A DNA stretch of 64,000 nt. Origin: Phytohabitans suffuscus (lineage in GTDB: Bacteria; Actinomycetota; Actinomycetes; Mycobacteriales; Micromonosporaceae). Positions 44,828 through 54,230 of this stretch are shown one piece after another (position 1 is the stretch's first letter; each line of letters starts with the position of its first letter). Location of the stretch: contig NZ_AP022871.1 of NCBI RefSeq assembly GCF_011764565.1, positions 7,688,320 through 7,752,319 of the forward strand, given 5' to 3'. The position numbers were made by a program, and so were the translations under genes. The notes under the pieces are model-generated. The model searched no databases and was not told the origin of the DNA. It worked only from the letters and a program-made list of their open reading frames with translations.

Positions 44828-45760
44828 ATGCCCACCTTCGGATTCAAGCTGCCCAACTGCGGCGGGATGATGGCGCGGCCGGAGTGGACCACGCCGGCGA
44901 ACATCCTGCGGCTGGCCAGGCGCGCGGCGGAGCTCGGCTTCGACTCGGTCTGGCTGCACGACCACTACGTGGCACCGCGGGAGTACGACCACCTGCCGCT
45001 GGTGCCGGCGCTCGACCCGCTCACGGTCATGTCCTACGTGACCGCCGCGGTGCCCGGGATCACGGTCGGCACGGCGGCGCTCGTCCTGCCGCTGCGGGAG
45101 CCGGTGGCGCTGGCCAAGCAGATGGTGACGGTGTCGGAGTTCGCGCCCGGCCGGGTCGTGTTCGGGGTCGGCGCGGGCCAGTACGAGAGCGAGTTCGAGG
45201 CGTTCGGCTCGACCGCGTTCGGCCGGCGGGGCAAGGTCGTCGAGGAGTCGCTCACGCTGATCGGGCGCCTGATGTCCGAAGACCGGATCACGTTCGACGG
45301 CGAGTTCCGCCAGCTGCGCGACGCCCGTATCCAGCCGCTGCCGGCCACCCGGCCGCCGATCTGGGTGGCCGGCAACGCGCCGCCCGCGATCCGGCGGGCG
45401 GCCCGGCACGGCGACGGCTGGATCTGCGCCGCGCGCGCCGAGCCGGAGGTCGCGGAGCTGGTGCGCCTGGCGCGTACGAGCCGGGAGAAGGCCGGCGGTG
45501 GGCCGTTCACGGTGGCGCTGTCGACCACCGTCGCGCGCGCCGAGCGGGGCGGCCGCAGCGGCCCGAAGCTGCACGAGCACAAGCACAACATCACCGGCGA
45601 CGCGGCGGCCGTGGCCGCGGCGATCGACCGGTACGCCGAGGCGGGAGTGGACCACGTCATTCTCACCTTCGCCACCGACACGCTGGACGCGCTCGTCGAG
45701 GACATGCAGTGGTTCGCCGAGAACGTCGTCGGTGTGACCGCCGGTCGGGCGGCCGTGTGA
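44828..45760 (+). CDS. LLM-class (luciferase-like) flavin/F420-dependent oxidoreductase
   Basis: A 310-aa TIM-barrel protein: LARRAAELGFDSVWLHDHYVAP, LALAKQMVTVSEFAPGRVVFGVGAGQYESEFEAFG-type core and PPIWVAGNAPPAIRRAARHGDGWI near the C-terminus. Members use FMNH2 with O2 or F420. In an import-catabolism operon it may be a monooxygenase opening or hydroxylating the imported ring. It starts 5 nt after the racemase-like gene. Confidence 0.88.
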   Translation: MPTFGFKLPNCGGMMARPEWTTPANILRLARRAAELGFDSVWLHDHYVAPREYDHLPLVPALDPLTVMSYVTAAVPGITVGTAALVLPLREPVALAKQMVTVSEFAPGRVVFGVGAGQYESEFEAFGSTAFGRRGKVVEESLTLIGRLMSEDRITFDGEFRQLRDARIQPLPATRPPIWVAGNAPPAIRRAARHGDGWICAARAEPEVAELVRLARTSREKAGGGPFTVALSTTVARAERGGRSGPKLHEHKHNITGDAAAVAAAIDRYAEAGVDHVILTFATDTLDALVEDMQWFAENVVGVTAGRAAV

Positions 45761-45785
45761 GCCCGCACAGGCAGGAGAGAAGCCC

Positions 45786-46664
45786 GTGAACATCCGGTCG
45801 GTGGTGGAGTCCCCGGACGCGCGGACCACCACCCGCGCACCCGCGGCCGCGGCGCCAGCCGGCACCGGGGCGCCCCGTACCGCCCGGGGCCGCATCCGGA
45901 GCTGGCTGACCGCCGAGGCGACGGTCTGGCGGATCATCGGCCTCGTCGCCGGCGCGGCCATCTGGGAGATCTACTCGCGTATCCAGGACGACCTGCTCGT
46001 ACCGTCGTTCCTGGACACGATCACGACCGCGTTCGAGATGCTCGACGAGCGTGAGCTGTGGGACGCGATGTGGCTCAGCAACCAGGCCATGGTGCTGGGT
46101 TTCGCGCTCTCGGTGGCGATCGGGCTGCCGGCCGGCCTGCTGCTGGGCCGGTCACGCTGGGCCGCCCGGTTCGGCAACGTCTACGTCAGCATCCTGCTCG
46201 TCGGCCCGACGGCGGCGCTCATCCCACTGCTGATCATGTGGACCGGCGTCGGTCTGCTGTCGCGGGTCATCATGGTCACCGCGATCGCCGTTCCGTACCT
46301 GGTCGTGAGCTGCCGCGCCGGTGTGATGAACGTGGGGCCGTCGCTGATCGACATGGGGCGCAGCTTCGGCGCCAGGGAGCTGACGCTGTGGCGCCTGATC
46401 CTGCTGCGGGCCGCCCTTCCACAGATCATGACCGGCATCCGGATCTGCCTCGGCCGCGCGATCGAGGGCATGATCCTGGTCGAGCTGATCATGGTGTCGG
46501 TCGGGCTCGGCCTGCTGGTGCTGGAGTACTCCAGCATCTTCGAACCGGAGCGGCTCTACGCGGTCGTCGTCTTCGTGGTCGTCGAGTCGGTGATCCTGGC
46601 TTATCTCTCCCGTTGGCTCGAGCGGCGGGCAACTCCGTGGATGCGTCGAGGAGGTGGAGCGTGA
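45786..46664 (+). CDS. ABC transporter permease (SsuC/TauC-type) 1
   Basis: A 292-aa inner-membrane protein with about six helices and the EAA-type loop GARELTLWRLILLRAALPQIMTGIRICLGRAIEG. A polar N-terminal extension (about 40 residues, Ala/Pro-rich) precedes the first helix. It stops in a GTGA overlap with the ATPase gene. Confidence 0.88.
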   Translation: MNIRSVVESPDARTTTRAPAAAAPAGTGAPRTARGRIRSWLTAEATVWRIIGLVAGAAIWEIYSRIQDDLLVPSFLDTITTAFEMLDERELWDAMWLSNQAMVLGFALSVAIGLPAGLLLGRSRWAARFGNVYVSILLVGPTAALIPLLIMWTGVGLLSRVIMVTAIAVPYLVVSCRAGVMNVGPSLIDMGRSFGARELTLWRLILLRAALPQIMTGIRICLGRAIEGMILVELIMVSVGLGLLVLEYSSIFEPERLYAVVVFVVVESVILAYLSRWLERRATPWMRRGGGA

Positions 46665-47497
46665 CCGCCAGCCCGATCAAGGAACGGCAGTCCGTCGAAC
46701 GGCAGGAAAGGATCATCGAGATCCGGGGGGTGTCCAAGACGTTCCGGGGCCGGCACGGCGACGTGCACGCGCTGCGGGACGTGGATCTCGACATCTACGC
46801 GAACGAGTTCATCACGGTGCTGGGCCCCAGCGGCTGCGGCAAGACCACGCTGTTGCGGCTGATCGCCGGGCTCACCAAGCCGGACGGCGGCGAGGTGACG
46901 CTCGGCGGCAAGCGGATCACCGGGCCCGGCCCGGACCGCAGCATGGTGTTCCAGGACTTCGCGCTGATGCCGTGGGCGACCGTGCTGACCAACGTCGCGT
47001 TCGGACTGCAGGTGCGCGGCGTGGCCAAGTCCGAGCGGCAGGATCGGGCCATGGAGTACGTGCGCATGGTGGGTCTGGAGAGCTTCGCCAGGTCGTATCC
47101 GCACGAGCTGTCCGGCGGCATGCAGCAGCGGGTCGGTATCGCCCGCGCGCTCGCCGTCGACCCGACCGTGCTGCTGCTCGACGAGCCGTTCAGCGCGCTG
47201 GACGAGCAGACCCGGCGGCTGCTGCAGGAGCAGCTGCTGCAGATGTGGGAGGCGCAGCGCAAGACCGTGGTCTTCGTGACCCACAGCATCGAGGAGGCGG
47301 TGCTGCTCGGCGACCGGGTCGTGCTGATGAGTGCCCGGCCGGGCCGGGTGGGCCGGGCCGTGCCGGTGTCGCTGAGCCGGCCGCGGTTCGAGTCGGTGGA
47401 CTCGCCCGAAGGGTCGGAGGAGTTCATGGCGGTCACCCGCGACCTCTGGCAGAGCCTGCGGGCGCAGGCCGCCGAGGCCGTCGAGACCTCGGTCTGA
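46661..47497 (+). CDS. ABC transporter ATP-binding protein (SsuB/TauB-type)
   Basis: A 278-aa ATPase with Walker A GPSGCGKTT, Q-loop VFQDFALMPW, signature LSGGMQQR, Walker B LLLDEPF and H-loop VTHSIEEA. The GTG start at 46661 overlaps the permease stop. It energises the importer with permeases on both sides (45786 and 47510). Confidence 0.93.
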   Translation: MTASPIKERQSVERQERIIEIRGVSKTFRGRHGDVHALRDVDLDIYANEFITVLGPSGCGKTTLLRLIAGLTKPDGGEVTLGGKRITGPGPDRSMVFQDFALMPWATVLTNVAFGLQVRGVAKSERQDRAMEYVRMVGLESFARSYPHELSGGMQQRVGIARALAVDPTVLLLDEPFSALDEQTRRLLQEQLLQMWEAQRKTVVFVTHSIEEAVLLGDRVVLMSARPGRVGRAVPVSLSRPRFESVDSPEGSEEFMAVTRDLWQSLRAQAAEAVETSV

Positions 47498-47509
47498 CGG
47501 GGGAGCGAC

Positions 47510-48331
47510 ATGAGCCTTGTCCTTCGCACGGAGGCGCCGACCGGTATCGGCTTCCTCGCCAGCGTCCGAGCCCTGGCCTCCGCCGCCGTGTGGCCGGTGT
47601 CCTCGCTGGTGTTCCTCGGCGTGGCGTGGGAGGTCGTCGCGCGGATCGCGAACGTGTCGTTCGTGCCCACCGCGTCCGCCGTACTCGAACGCCTCGTCGA
47701 GCTGCTGCGCGACGGCGTCATCCTCGACAGCCTGGTGGAGAGCCTGACCAACCTCGCCATCGGGCTGGTCATCGCCGTGGTGCTCGGCACGTTCCTCGGT
47801 GCGCTGATGGGCGTGAGCACGAAGGCCAACGCGGCGCTCGACCTCTACGTCAACATCCTGCTGATCACGCCGAAGCTGCTCTTCGCGCCGATCCTCTTCG
47901 CGATGTTCGGGCTCGGCCGCTCGGTGCTGATCATCTTGATCGTGCTGTTCTCGCTGGTCTACATCATCATGAACACGGCCGACGCGATCCGGACCGTCCC
48001 CGGGTCGCTGCTGGACATGGCCGCGACGTTCAACGCCAGCCGCTGGCAGCGCGTCTCGCTGATCGTCTTCCCGGCGGCCGTCCCGATGATGATGACCGGG
48101 TTCCTCATCGCCGTGCCGCGCGCCGTGAAAGGCATGATCTACGGCGAGATGTTCCTGGCCGCTGTCGGGCTCGGCGCGATCGTCGTCTCGGCCGGAAAGC
48201 AGTTCGACGCGGCCACCGTACTGGCGATGTTCGTGTTCATCCTCGTCGTCGCCTTCGCCCTGCTGGGCATCTTCCACTTGTTCGAGCGGCGCGTCCGGAC
48301 CTGGCTGCCCACGCCCGCGCAGCGCCGGTAA
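47510..48331 (+). CDS. ABC transporter permease (SsuC/TauC-type) 2
   Basis: A 273-aa permease, distinct from the first. The EAA-type loop is TFNASRWQRVSLIVFPAAVPMMMTGFLIAVPRAVKG. Two different permeases suggest a heterodimeric channel, less common in this family where one permease usually suffices. Confidence 0.88.
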   Translation: MSLVLRTEAPTGIGFLASVRALASAAVWPVSSLVFLGVAWEVVARIANVSFVPTASAVLERLVELLRDGVILDSLVESLTNLAIGLVIAVVLGTFLGALMGVSTKANAALDLYVNILLITPKLLFAPILFAMFGLGRSVLIILIVLFSLVYIIMNTADAIRTVPGSLLDMAATFNASRWQRVSLIVFPAAVPMMMTGFLIAVPRAVKGMIYGEMFLAAVGLGAIVVSAGKQFDAATVLAMFVFILVVAFALLGIFHLFERRVRTWLPTPAQRR

Positions 48332-48352
48332 CTCCCGAAAGGCGGACAGCAC

Positions 48353-49477
48353 ATGGCAGAGCGCAAACCGGTGGGGCGCTTCGCGTACGAGCGGCCGCCG
48401 ACCCAGTACGAGTCCTTCATGGAGGCGGAGAAGATCCCGGTCATCCGCGGCGAGAGCGGGATCCGGGACGTGCGCGAGCTGACCCTCGGCACCTGGGACC
48501 GGCTCGGCTGCGAGGGCGCCTTCGTCCAGCTCCGGGGCCTCAACGGCCTGCAGGGCGCCTACGTCATGCGGATCGCGCCCGGCACGTCGGTGGCGGCCGA
48601 GAAGCACCTGTTCGAGGAGATCTTCTACGTCGTCGAGGGCGGCGGCGCGACTCGCGTGTGGACGGACGACGACCCCGGCGGCGCGACCGTCCACTGGGGA
48701 ACGAACAGCGTGTTCACGGTGCCGCTGAACGCCTGGCACGAGCTGGTCAACACCGGCACCGACCCGGCTCTTGTGATCGTGGTGACCAACGCGCCGCCGG
48801 TGTTCGAGCTGTACCAGAGCGTCGACTTCGTGTTCAACGACGGCTACGCGTTCCAGGAGCGCACCGAGCGGTGCCTCGAGGACTACCGGCGCACCACGTT
48901 CGAGCTGGGCGTCGACCCGCTGACGCACCGGGCCTGGTACACGGCGGCGATCATCCCCGACGCGGTGGGCATGGAGCTGCCCTACGACGGCCAGCGCGGC
49001 GAGGACTACAGGCACATGGAGCTGCAGATGGGCGGCAACTTCAGCGCCGGCTTCGTGGGTGAGTACCCGGGGGTCAGCTTCGGCCGCACGCACCGGCACC
49101 TCTCCGGACCGCTGCTGATCTGCATGGCCGGCGAGGGCTACACGCTGACCTGGCCGGAGACCGCCGGCACCCAGCCATGGGCCGAGGGCAACGCCGACAA
49201 GGTGCAGCGGATCGACTACCGACAAGGGGGGATGATGAGTCCGGTGCCGGGCGACATCGAGTGGTACCACGGGCACTACAACACGTCCGGCCGGCCGCTG
49301 CGGGTGCTGGCGCACACCGGCGGCTACCCGCGGCGCGTGCCCGGCGAGCCGGGTGACACCGTCGTCGACTCCAACGCGGACATCAAGGACGGTGGCAAGA
49401 CGATCGGCGTCGCCGACGAGGACCCGGCTGTCCGCACGATGTTCGACGCCGAGGTCGCGGGTTCGGAAGGCGCATGA
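48353..49477 (+). CDS. Bicupin-domain protein
   Basis: A 374-aa protein with two cupin barrels. The first has KHLFEEIFYVVEGGGATRVW and a late NAWHELVNTG. The second has SFGRTHRHLSGPLLICMAGEGYTLTWPE and a C-terminal GDIEWYHGHYNTS. His residues in both suggest metal binding. Bicupins include gentisate- and homogentisate-type dioxygenases and decarboxylases, but no close family is evident. It is co-directional with, and ends in an ATGA overlap with, the CoA-transferase. Confidence 0.8.
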   Translation: MAERKPVGRFAYERPPTQYESFMEAEKIPVIRGESGIRDVRELTLGTWDRLGCEGAFVQLRGLNGLQGAYVMRIAPGTSVAAEKHLFEEIFYVVEGGGATRVWTDDDPGGATVHWGTNSVFTVPLNAWHELVNTGTDPALVIVVTNAPPVFELYQSVDFVFNDGYAFQERTERCLEDYRRTTFELGVDPLTHRAWYTAAIIPDAVGMELPYDGQRGEDYRHMELQMGGNFSAGFVGEYPGVSFGRTHRHLSGPLLICMAGEGYTLTWPETAGTQPWAEGNADKVQRIDYRQGGMMSPVPGDIEWYHGHYNTSGRPLRVLAHTGGYPRRVPGEPGDTVVDSNADIKDGGKTIGVADEDPAVRTMFDAEVAGSEGA

Positions 49478-50619
49478 CGGCCACCACCCCGCTCGACGGC
49501 CTGGTCGTCGCCGACTTCTCCCGGGTACTGGCCGGGCCCCTGGCCTCGATGTACCTGGGAGATCTCGGCGCGGACGTCATCAAGGTCGAGCACCCCGACG
49601 GCGACGACGCACGCCGCTGGGGTCCGCCGTTCGTCGGCCCCGACAGCGCCTACTTCATGAGCGCCAACCGCAACAAGCGCAGCATCGTGCTGGACCTGTC
49701 GGTCGAGGAGAACCGCAAGGCCGCGCTCGCGCTGGTCGACCGCGCCGACGTGCTGATGGAGAACTTCCGGCCGGGCACCATGGACCGGCTCGGCCTCTCC
49801 TACGAGGAGCTGGCCCGGCGCAACCCGCGCCTGGTCTACTGCTCGATCTCCGGCTTCGGCTCCGGTGAGGGAAGCCGGCTGGCCGGCTACGACTTCCTGG
49901 TGCAGGCGGTCGGCGGCCTGATGAGCGTCACCGGGGAGCCGGACGGGCCGCCGATGAAGGTGGGCGTGGCCCTGGTCGACGTGATCACCGGCCTGCACGC
50001 GTTGATCGGGGTGCTGGCCGCGCTCCACGAACGCCGGCGCACCGGCCGCGGCCAGCACGTCGAGGTCAACCTGCTCTCGTCGCTGCTGGCCAGCCTGGTG
50101 AACCAGGCCTCGACCTACCTGGCCACGGGCGAGGTGCCGGTGGCCGACGGCAACCGGCATCCCAGCATCGCGCCGTACGAGTCGCTGACCGTCGGCGAGC
50201 GCCAACTCGCCGTGGCGGTCGGCAACGACCGGCAGTTTCGTGAGCTGGCCCGGATCGCCGGCGCGCCGGAGCTGGCCGACGACGCCCGCTTCGCGTCCAA
50301 CCCGGCGCGCGTGGACAACCGCGACGAGCTGCAGGAACGCCTGGAGGCGCTGCTGGCCGACCGGGACGTCGACGAGCTGACGGCGCAGCTGTCCGCCGCC
50401 GGAGTGCCGGCCGGACCGGTCAACGACGTCGCGGAGGCGTTCAAACTGGCCACCTTGTTGGGTCTGGAGCCGGTCGTACGGATACCCTCGGATGCGCGCG
50501 GTGAGCATCCGCATGTGGCCAGCCCGTTGAGCTTTTCCGCGTCCGCCGTCTCGTACCGGTTGCCACCACCGCGCCTCGGTGAGCACACGGAAGTGGTTCT
50601 GAGGTGGCTGCAGGGCTGA
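49474..50619 (+). CDS. Class III CoA-transferase (CaiB/BaiF family)
   Basis: A 381-aa enzyme with LDGLVVADFSRVLAGPLASMYLGDLGADVIKVEHPDGDDARRWGPPF and the catalytic-Asp region RADVLMENFRPGTMDRLGL (the aspartate follows later in the family alignment). It would put CoA on the acid produced by the preceding steps. Starts in an ATGA overlap with the bicupin. The GntR gene follows by 29 nt. Confidence 0.9.
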   Translation: MTATTPLDGLVVADFSRVLAGPLASMYLGDLGADVIKVEHPDGDDARRWGPPFVGPDSAYFMSANRNKRSIVLDLSVEENRKAALALVDRADVLMENFRPGTMDRLGLSYEELARRNPRLVYCSISGFGSGEGSRLAGYDFLVQAVGGLMSVTGEPDGPPMKVGVALVDVITGLHALIGVLAALHERRRTGRGQHVEVNLLSSLLASLVNQASTYLATGEVPVADGNRHPSIAPYESLTVGERQLAVAVGNDRQFRELARIAGAPELADDARFASNPARVDNRDELQERLEALLADRDVDELTAQLSAAGVPAGPVNDVAEAFKLATLLGLEPVVRIPSDARGEHPHVASPLSFSASAVSYRLPPPRLGEHTEVVLRWLQG

Positions 50620-50648
50620 AGAAGGCCGCTGCGATGAGGAGGTAGCAG

Positions 50649-51305
50649 GTGGGCACGTTCACCCGCCCGCAGACGGCGCAGCAGGCCGTGCTGGAGGAGC
50701 TTCGCCGCGCGATCCTGGCCGGCGAGTTGGCGCCGGGCGCGCAGATCGTGCAGGAGGCGGTCGCGGAGCGGCTGGGTCTGAGCCGCGTGCCGGTGCGCGA
50801 GGCGTTGAAGATCCTGGAGGGCGAGGGCCAGGTCCGCTATCAGGCGCATCATGGCTACTTCGTCACCGAGCTCGACGTCACCGAGCTGCTGGAGATCTAC
50901 GCGATCCGCGACCTGCTCGAGTCGGCGGCGGTCACCGCCGCGGTGCCGCGCCTGGAGGTCGAAGACGTCGTGCGGATGGAGACGGCGCTGGCCGACATGG
51001 CCAAGGCGGCGAAGAAGGCCGACATCGTCGCGATGACGGCGGCCAACCGGCGCTTCCACTTCGCGCTGTTCGAGGCGAGCGGCAAGCCGCGGTTCGTGAA
51101 GATCATCAGGCAGCTGTGGGACGCCTCCGAGCCCTACCGCTCGCTCTACTACGCCGAGCCGGTCAACCGCACGGTGGTGCGGCAGGAGCACAAGCAGATC
51201 GTCGAGGCGGCCCGCAACCGCCAGGCCGACCTGCTGGTCAAGCTCCTGGCCGAGCACCGCTCGCACGCGATCACCCGCCTGCGGACGGTGCTCGACCGCT
51301 CCTGA
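50649..51305 (+). CDS. GntR-family (FCD subfamily) transcriptional regulator
   Basis: A 218-aa regulator: winged helix LRRAILAGELAPGAQIVQEAVAERLGLSRVPVREALKIL and a C-terminal all-helical FCD effector domain with metal-site type residues (RFHFALFEAS, VVRQEHKQIVEAARNR). The GTG start has AGGAGG 6 nt upstream. It closes the plus-strand operon and converges on the acyl-CoA dehydrogenase. It is the natural candidate to bind the two 19-bp sites at 42834 and 52518. Confidence 0.92.
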   Translation: MGTFTRPQTAQQAVLEELRRAILAGELAPGAQIVQEAVAERLGLSRVPVREALKILEGEGQVRYQAHHGYFVTELDVTELLEIYAIRDLLESAAVTAAVPRLEVEDVVRMETALADMAKAAKKADIVAMTAANRRFHFALFEASGKPRFVKIIRQLWDASEPYRSLYYAEPVNRTVVRQEHKQIVEAARNRQADLLVKLLAEHRSHAITRLRTVLDRS

Positions 51306-51308
51306 GCC

Positions 51309-52481
51309 CTAGCGGTAGGCGGGCACTCCGGTGAGCCGGTGGCCGAGCACCAGCGTGTGGATCTCCGGCGTGCCCTCGTAGGTGAGCACGGACTCCAGGT
51401 TGGCCATGTGCCGCATCACCGGGTAGTCCAATGTGATGCCGCTGGCGCCGAGGATCGTGCGGGCTTCGCGGGCGATCGCCAGGGCCGCCCGCGTGTTGTT
51501 GAGCTTGCCGAAGCTGACCTGCTCGGGACGCAGGCCGCGGGCGTCCTTGACCCGGCCGAGGTGGTGCGCGAGCAGCAGGCCCTTCTCCAGCTCGACGTGC
51601 ATCCGCACGAGCTTGTCCTGGGTGAGCTGGAACCCGCCGATCGGCCGGCCGAACTGCTGGCGGGTACGGGCGTAGTCGAGGGCCGCCGTGAAGCAGGTCC
51701 GGGCCGCGCCCATCGCTCCCCAGAGGATGCCGTACCGGGCCTCGTTGAGGCAGCTCAGCGGGGCCGAGAGGCCGCGGGCCAGCGGCAGCCGGGCGGTGTC
51801 GGGGAGCCGGCAGCCGTCGAGTATCAGCTCCGAGGTCGTGGAGGCGCGCATCGACTGCTTGCGCGGGATGTCGGCGGTGGAGAAGCCGGGCGTGCCCCGG
51901 GGCACGAGGAAGCCGGCCACACCGTCCCCGGTGCGGGCCCAGACCACCGCCACACCGGCGACGCCGCCGTTGGTGATCCACATCTTGCGGCCGTCGAGCA
52001 CCCAGTCGCCGCCGCGGCGCTCGGCGCGGGTGGTCATCGAGCCGGGGTCGCTGCCGGCGTCGGGCTCGGTGAGGCCGAAGCAGCCGATCGTCTCGCCGGC
52101 CGCCATACCGGGAAGGTAGTGCTGTCTCTGCTCCGGCGACCCGTACCGGTGGATCGCCACCATCGCCAGCGAGCCCTGCACCGAGACCATGCTGCGCAGG
52201 CCGCTGTCGGCGGCCTCCAGCTCCAGGCAGGCGAGGCCGTAGGCGGTGGCGGACATGCCGGCACACCCGTATCCCTCCAGATGCATGCCGAGCAGGCCGA
52301 GCGCGCCGAGGCGCGGGGCGAGGTCGGCGGGCAGGTGGCCGTCGGCGTACCAGTCCGGCAGGTACGGGGACACCTCCTTGTGGACGAAGTCGCGGACGGT
52401 CTGCTGGACCATCCGCTCCTCCTCGCTGAGCAGGTCGGCGAGGTCGAGGGTGTCGGTGAGGTCGGCGAGTGCTGTCGTCAA
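51309..52481 (-). CDS. Acyl-CoA dehydrogenase (glutaryl-CoA dehydrogenase-like)
   Basis: A 390-aa FAD enzyme: GCFGLTEPDAGSDPGSM, WITNGGVAGVAVVWART, RQQFGRPIGGFQLTQDKL and the catalytic Glu in LTYEGTPEIHTLVLG. The length and YEGT context fit the glutaryl-CoA dehydrogenase group, which couples oxidation with decarboxylation, but a plain acyl-CoA dehydrogenase is possible. The TTG at 52481 is supported by AAGGAGG 6 nt before it. Divergent from HyuB with the GntR site between. Confidence 0.88.
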   Translation of the reverse strand: MTTALADLTDTLDLADLLSEEERMVQQTVRDFVHKEVSPYLPDWYADGHLPADLAPRLGALGLLGMHLEGYGCAGMSATAYGLACLELEAADSGLRSMVSVQGSLAMVAIHRYGSPEQRQHYLPGMAAGETIGCFGLTEPDAGSDPGSMTTRAERRGGDWVLDGRKMWITNGGVAGVAVVWARTGDGVAGFLVPRGTPGFSTADIPRKQSMRASTTSELILDGCRLPDTARLPLARGLSAPLSCLNEARYGILWGAMGAARTCFTAALDYARTRQQFGRPIGGFQLTQDKLVRMHVELEKGLLLAHHLGRVKDARGLRPEQVSFGKLNNTRAALAIAREARTILGASGITLDYPVMRHMANLESVLTYEGTPEIHTLVLGHRLTGVPAYR

Positions 52482-52517
52482 GGAAAGCCTCCTTGGTCGG
52501 TTCCCAGGACTGGCTCC

Positions 52518-52536
52518 TGTATATAGGATCCAATCT
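52518..52536 (+). promoter_or_regulatory. Candidate GntR operator, site 2
   Basis: TGTATATAGGATCCAATCT, midway between the divergent acyl-CoA dehydrogenase (52481) and HyuB (52592) starts. It matches site 1 (42834-42852) at 16 of 19 positions, with AGGATCC common to both. Confidence 0.65.
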
Positions 52537-52591
52537 GCCAAGCCTCGGTTCGGCAACCAGGCGAACGGCCCATCGACGGAAAGAGGCTTGG

Positions 52592-54230
52592 ATGGTCAGC
52601 GATCCGGTAACCCTCGAAGTCGTGCGGCACGCCCTGCAGGGCGTCGCCGAGGAGATGGGCTCGATCATGAAGCGGGCCGCGTTCTCCCCGATGATCAAAG
52701 AGCGCGAGGACCGGTCCTGCGCGCTGTTCTCGCCCGACGCGGAGCTTGTCGCGCAGGCCGAGCACCTGCCGATCCACCTCGCCCTGCTCGCCGGCGTCGT
52801 GCCCGACGCCCTCGCCTGGTACGGCAAGGAGAACCTCGGCCCCGGCGACATCCTGCTGCACAACGACCCGTACATCGGCGGGTCGCACCTGCCCGACTTC
52901 ACGATGATCACGCCGATCTACCGCGCCGGACGGCATCTCGGCTACGCGGCCGTCATGGCGCACATGACCGACGTCGGCGGTGGTACGCCCGGAGGCGGCG
53001 GGGAGTGCACGCCCGCGAGATCATCGAGGAGGGCGTGCGGATCCCGCCGGTGCTCATCTACCGGGCCGGCGAGGTCAACAAGGACGTCTTCGCGCTCCTG
53101 ACCGCCAACGTGCGGATCCCCGAGATGATCGGCGGCGACCTGCTGGCCCAGGCCGCCGCGGTCCGGGCCGGCGAGCGCGCGGTCGGCCGGATCGCCGAGC
53201 GCTACGGCGACGACCGCCTGCTGGAACTGATGCGGGAGCTGATCGCGTACGTGGAACGCCGCACCGTCGACGGCATCCGCGACCTGCCGCAGGGCACCGC
53301 CCGCTTCGTCGACCACGTCGACAGCGACGGCAACTCGCCCGACCCGCTCACGCTCGCCTGCCAGGTGACCGTCGCGGACGGCCGCATCCGCTTCGACTTC
53401 GAGGGCTCGGTCGGGCAGCGCGAGGGGCCGGTGAACGCCTCGTACGCCGTCGTCCGCTCGGCCGCCTTCTACGCGGTGCGCTGCCTGCTCGACGGCTCGA
53501 TACCCACGAACGCCGGCTGTTTCCGGGCGGTCGACGTGATCGCGCCGCCGCGGACGATCGTCAACCCGGAGCCGCCGGCCCCCGTCTTCGGCGGCTCACT
53601 GATCACCGGCCAGCGCACGGTCGACGCCATCTTCGGCGCGCTCTGCCAGCTCATGCCCGACCGGGTGACCGCGGCCGGTATGGGATCGAGCAACTCGATC
53701 TCGTTCGGCGGCTACGACCACGGGCGCGGCCGGGCCTGGGTGCTGTCGGAGAGCATCGGCGGCGGCTCCGGCGCCCGCCTGACCAAGGACGGCCTGTCCA
53801 GCTCCCGGGTCAACCTCCTCAACAGCCCCAACACCCCGGTCGAGATCATCGAGGCGGACTACCCGCTGCGGGTCGAGCGGTACGCGATCCGCGACGGGTC
53901 CGCGGGCGCCGGCCGGCGCTACGGCGGCTTCGGCACCGTGAAGGAGTACCACCTGCTCGACGACGCCAAGGTCTCGATCCTCTCCGACCGCGGCGTGGTG
54001 CCGCCGTGGGGCGCGCTGGGCGGCGAGCCGGGCACCCCGACCCGGCACCTGCTGATCTCCGGCGACGAGGAGCGCGACCTCGGTACGAAGGCCACGATCG
54101 TGGTCCGAGCCGGCCAGCGGCTGGTGGCGATGACCGCGGGCGGCGGGGGATGGGGCCGCCGCGGGAGCGACCCGACGAAGCGGTGGAGGCACACGTACGC
54201 GACGGGCTCGTCGCGCGGGAGGAGCGATGA
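52592..54230 (+). CDS. hyuB: Hydantoinase B/oxoprolinase family protein (two frameshifts)
   Basis: About 546 aa once two bases are restored. The start (VTLEVVRHALQGVAEEMGSIMKRAAFSPMIKEREDRSCALF) and core (HNDPYIGGSHLPDFTMITP, SNSISFGGYDHGRGRAWVLSE) are typical. The first break is in the G-rich stretch 52985-53005 (VGGGTPGGGG/VHAREIIEEG). The second is at about 54150-54165, after MTAGGGGWG. The last frame ends DGLVAREER at 54230 with an ATGA overlap to HyuA. With HyuA it would hydrolyse a cyclic imide/lactam with ATP, or act in acetone-carboxylase-like chemistry. Confidence 0.85.

Noticed and set aside
46601..49315. Long minus-strand open frame (904 aa)
   Set aside because: Antisense to the ABC ATPase, permease and bicupin genes; low-complexity Arg/His/Asp-rich translation without any domain.
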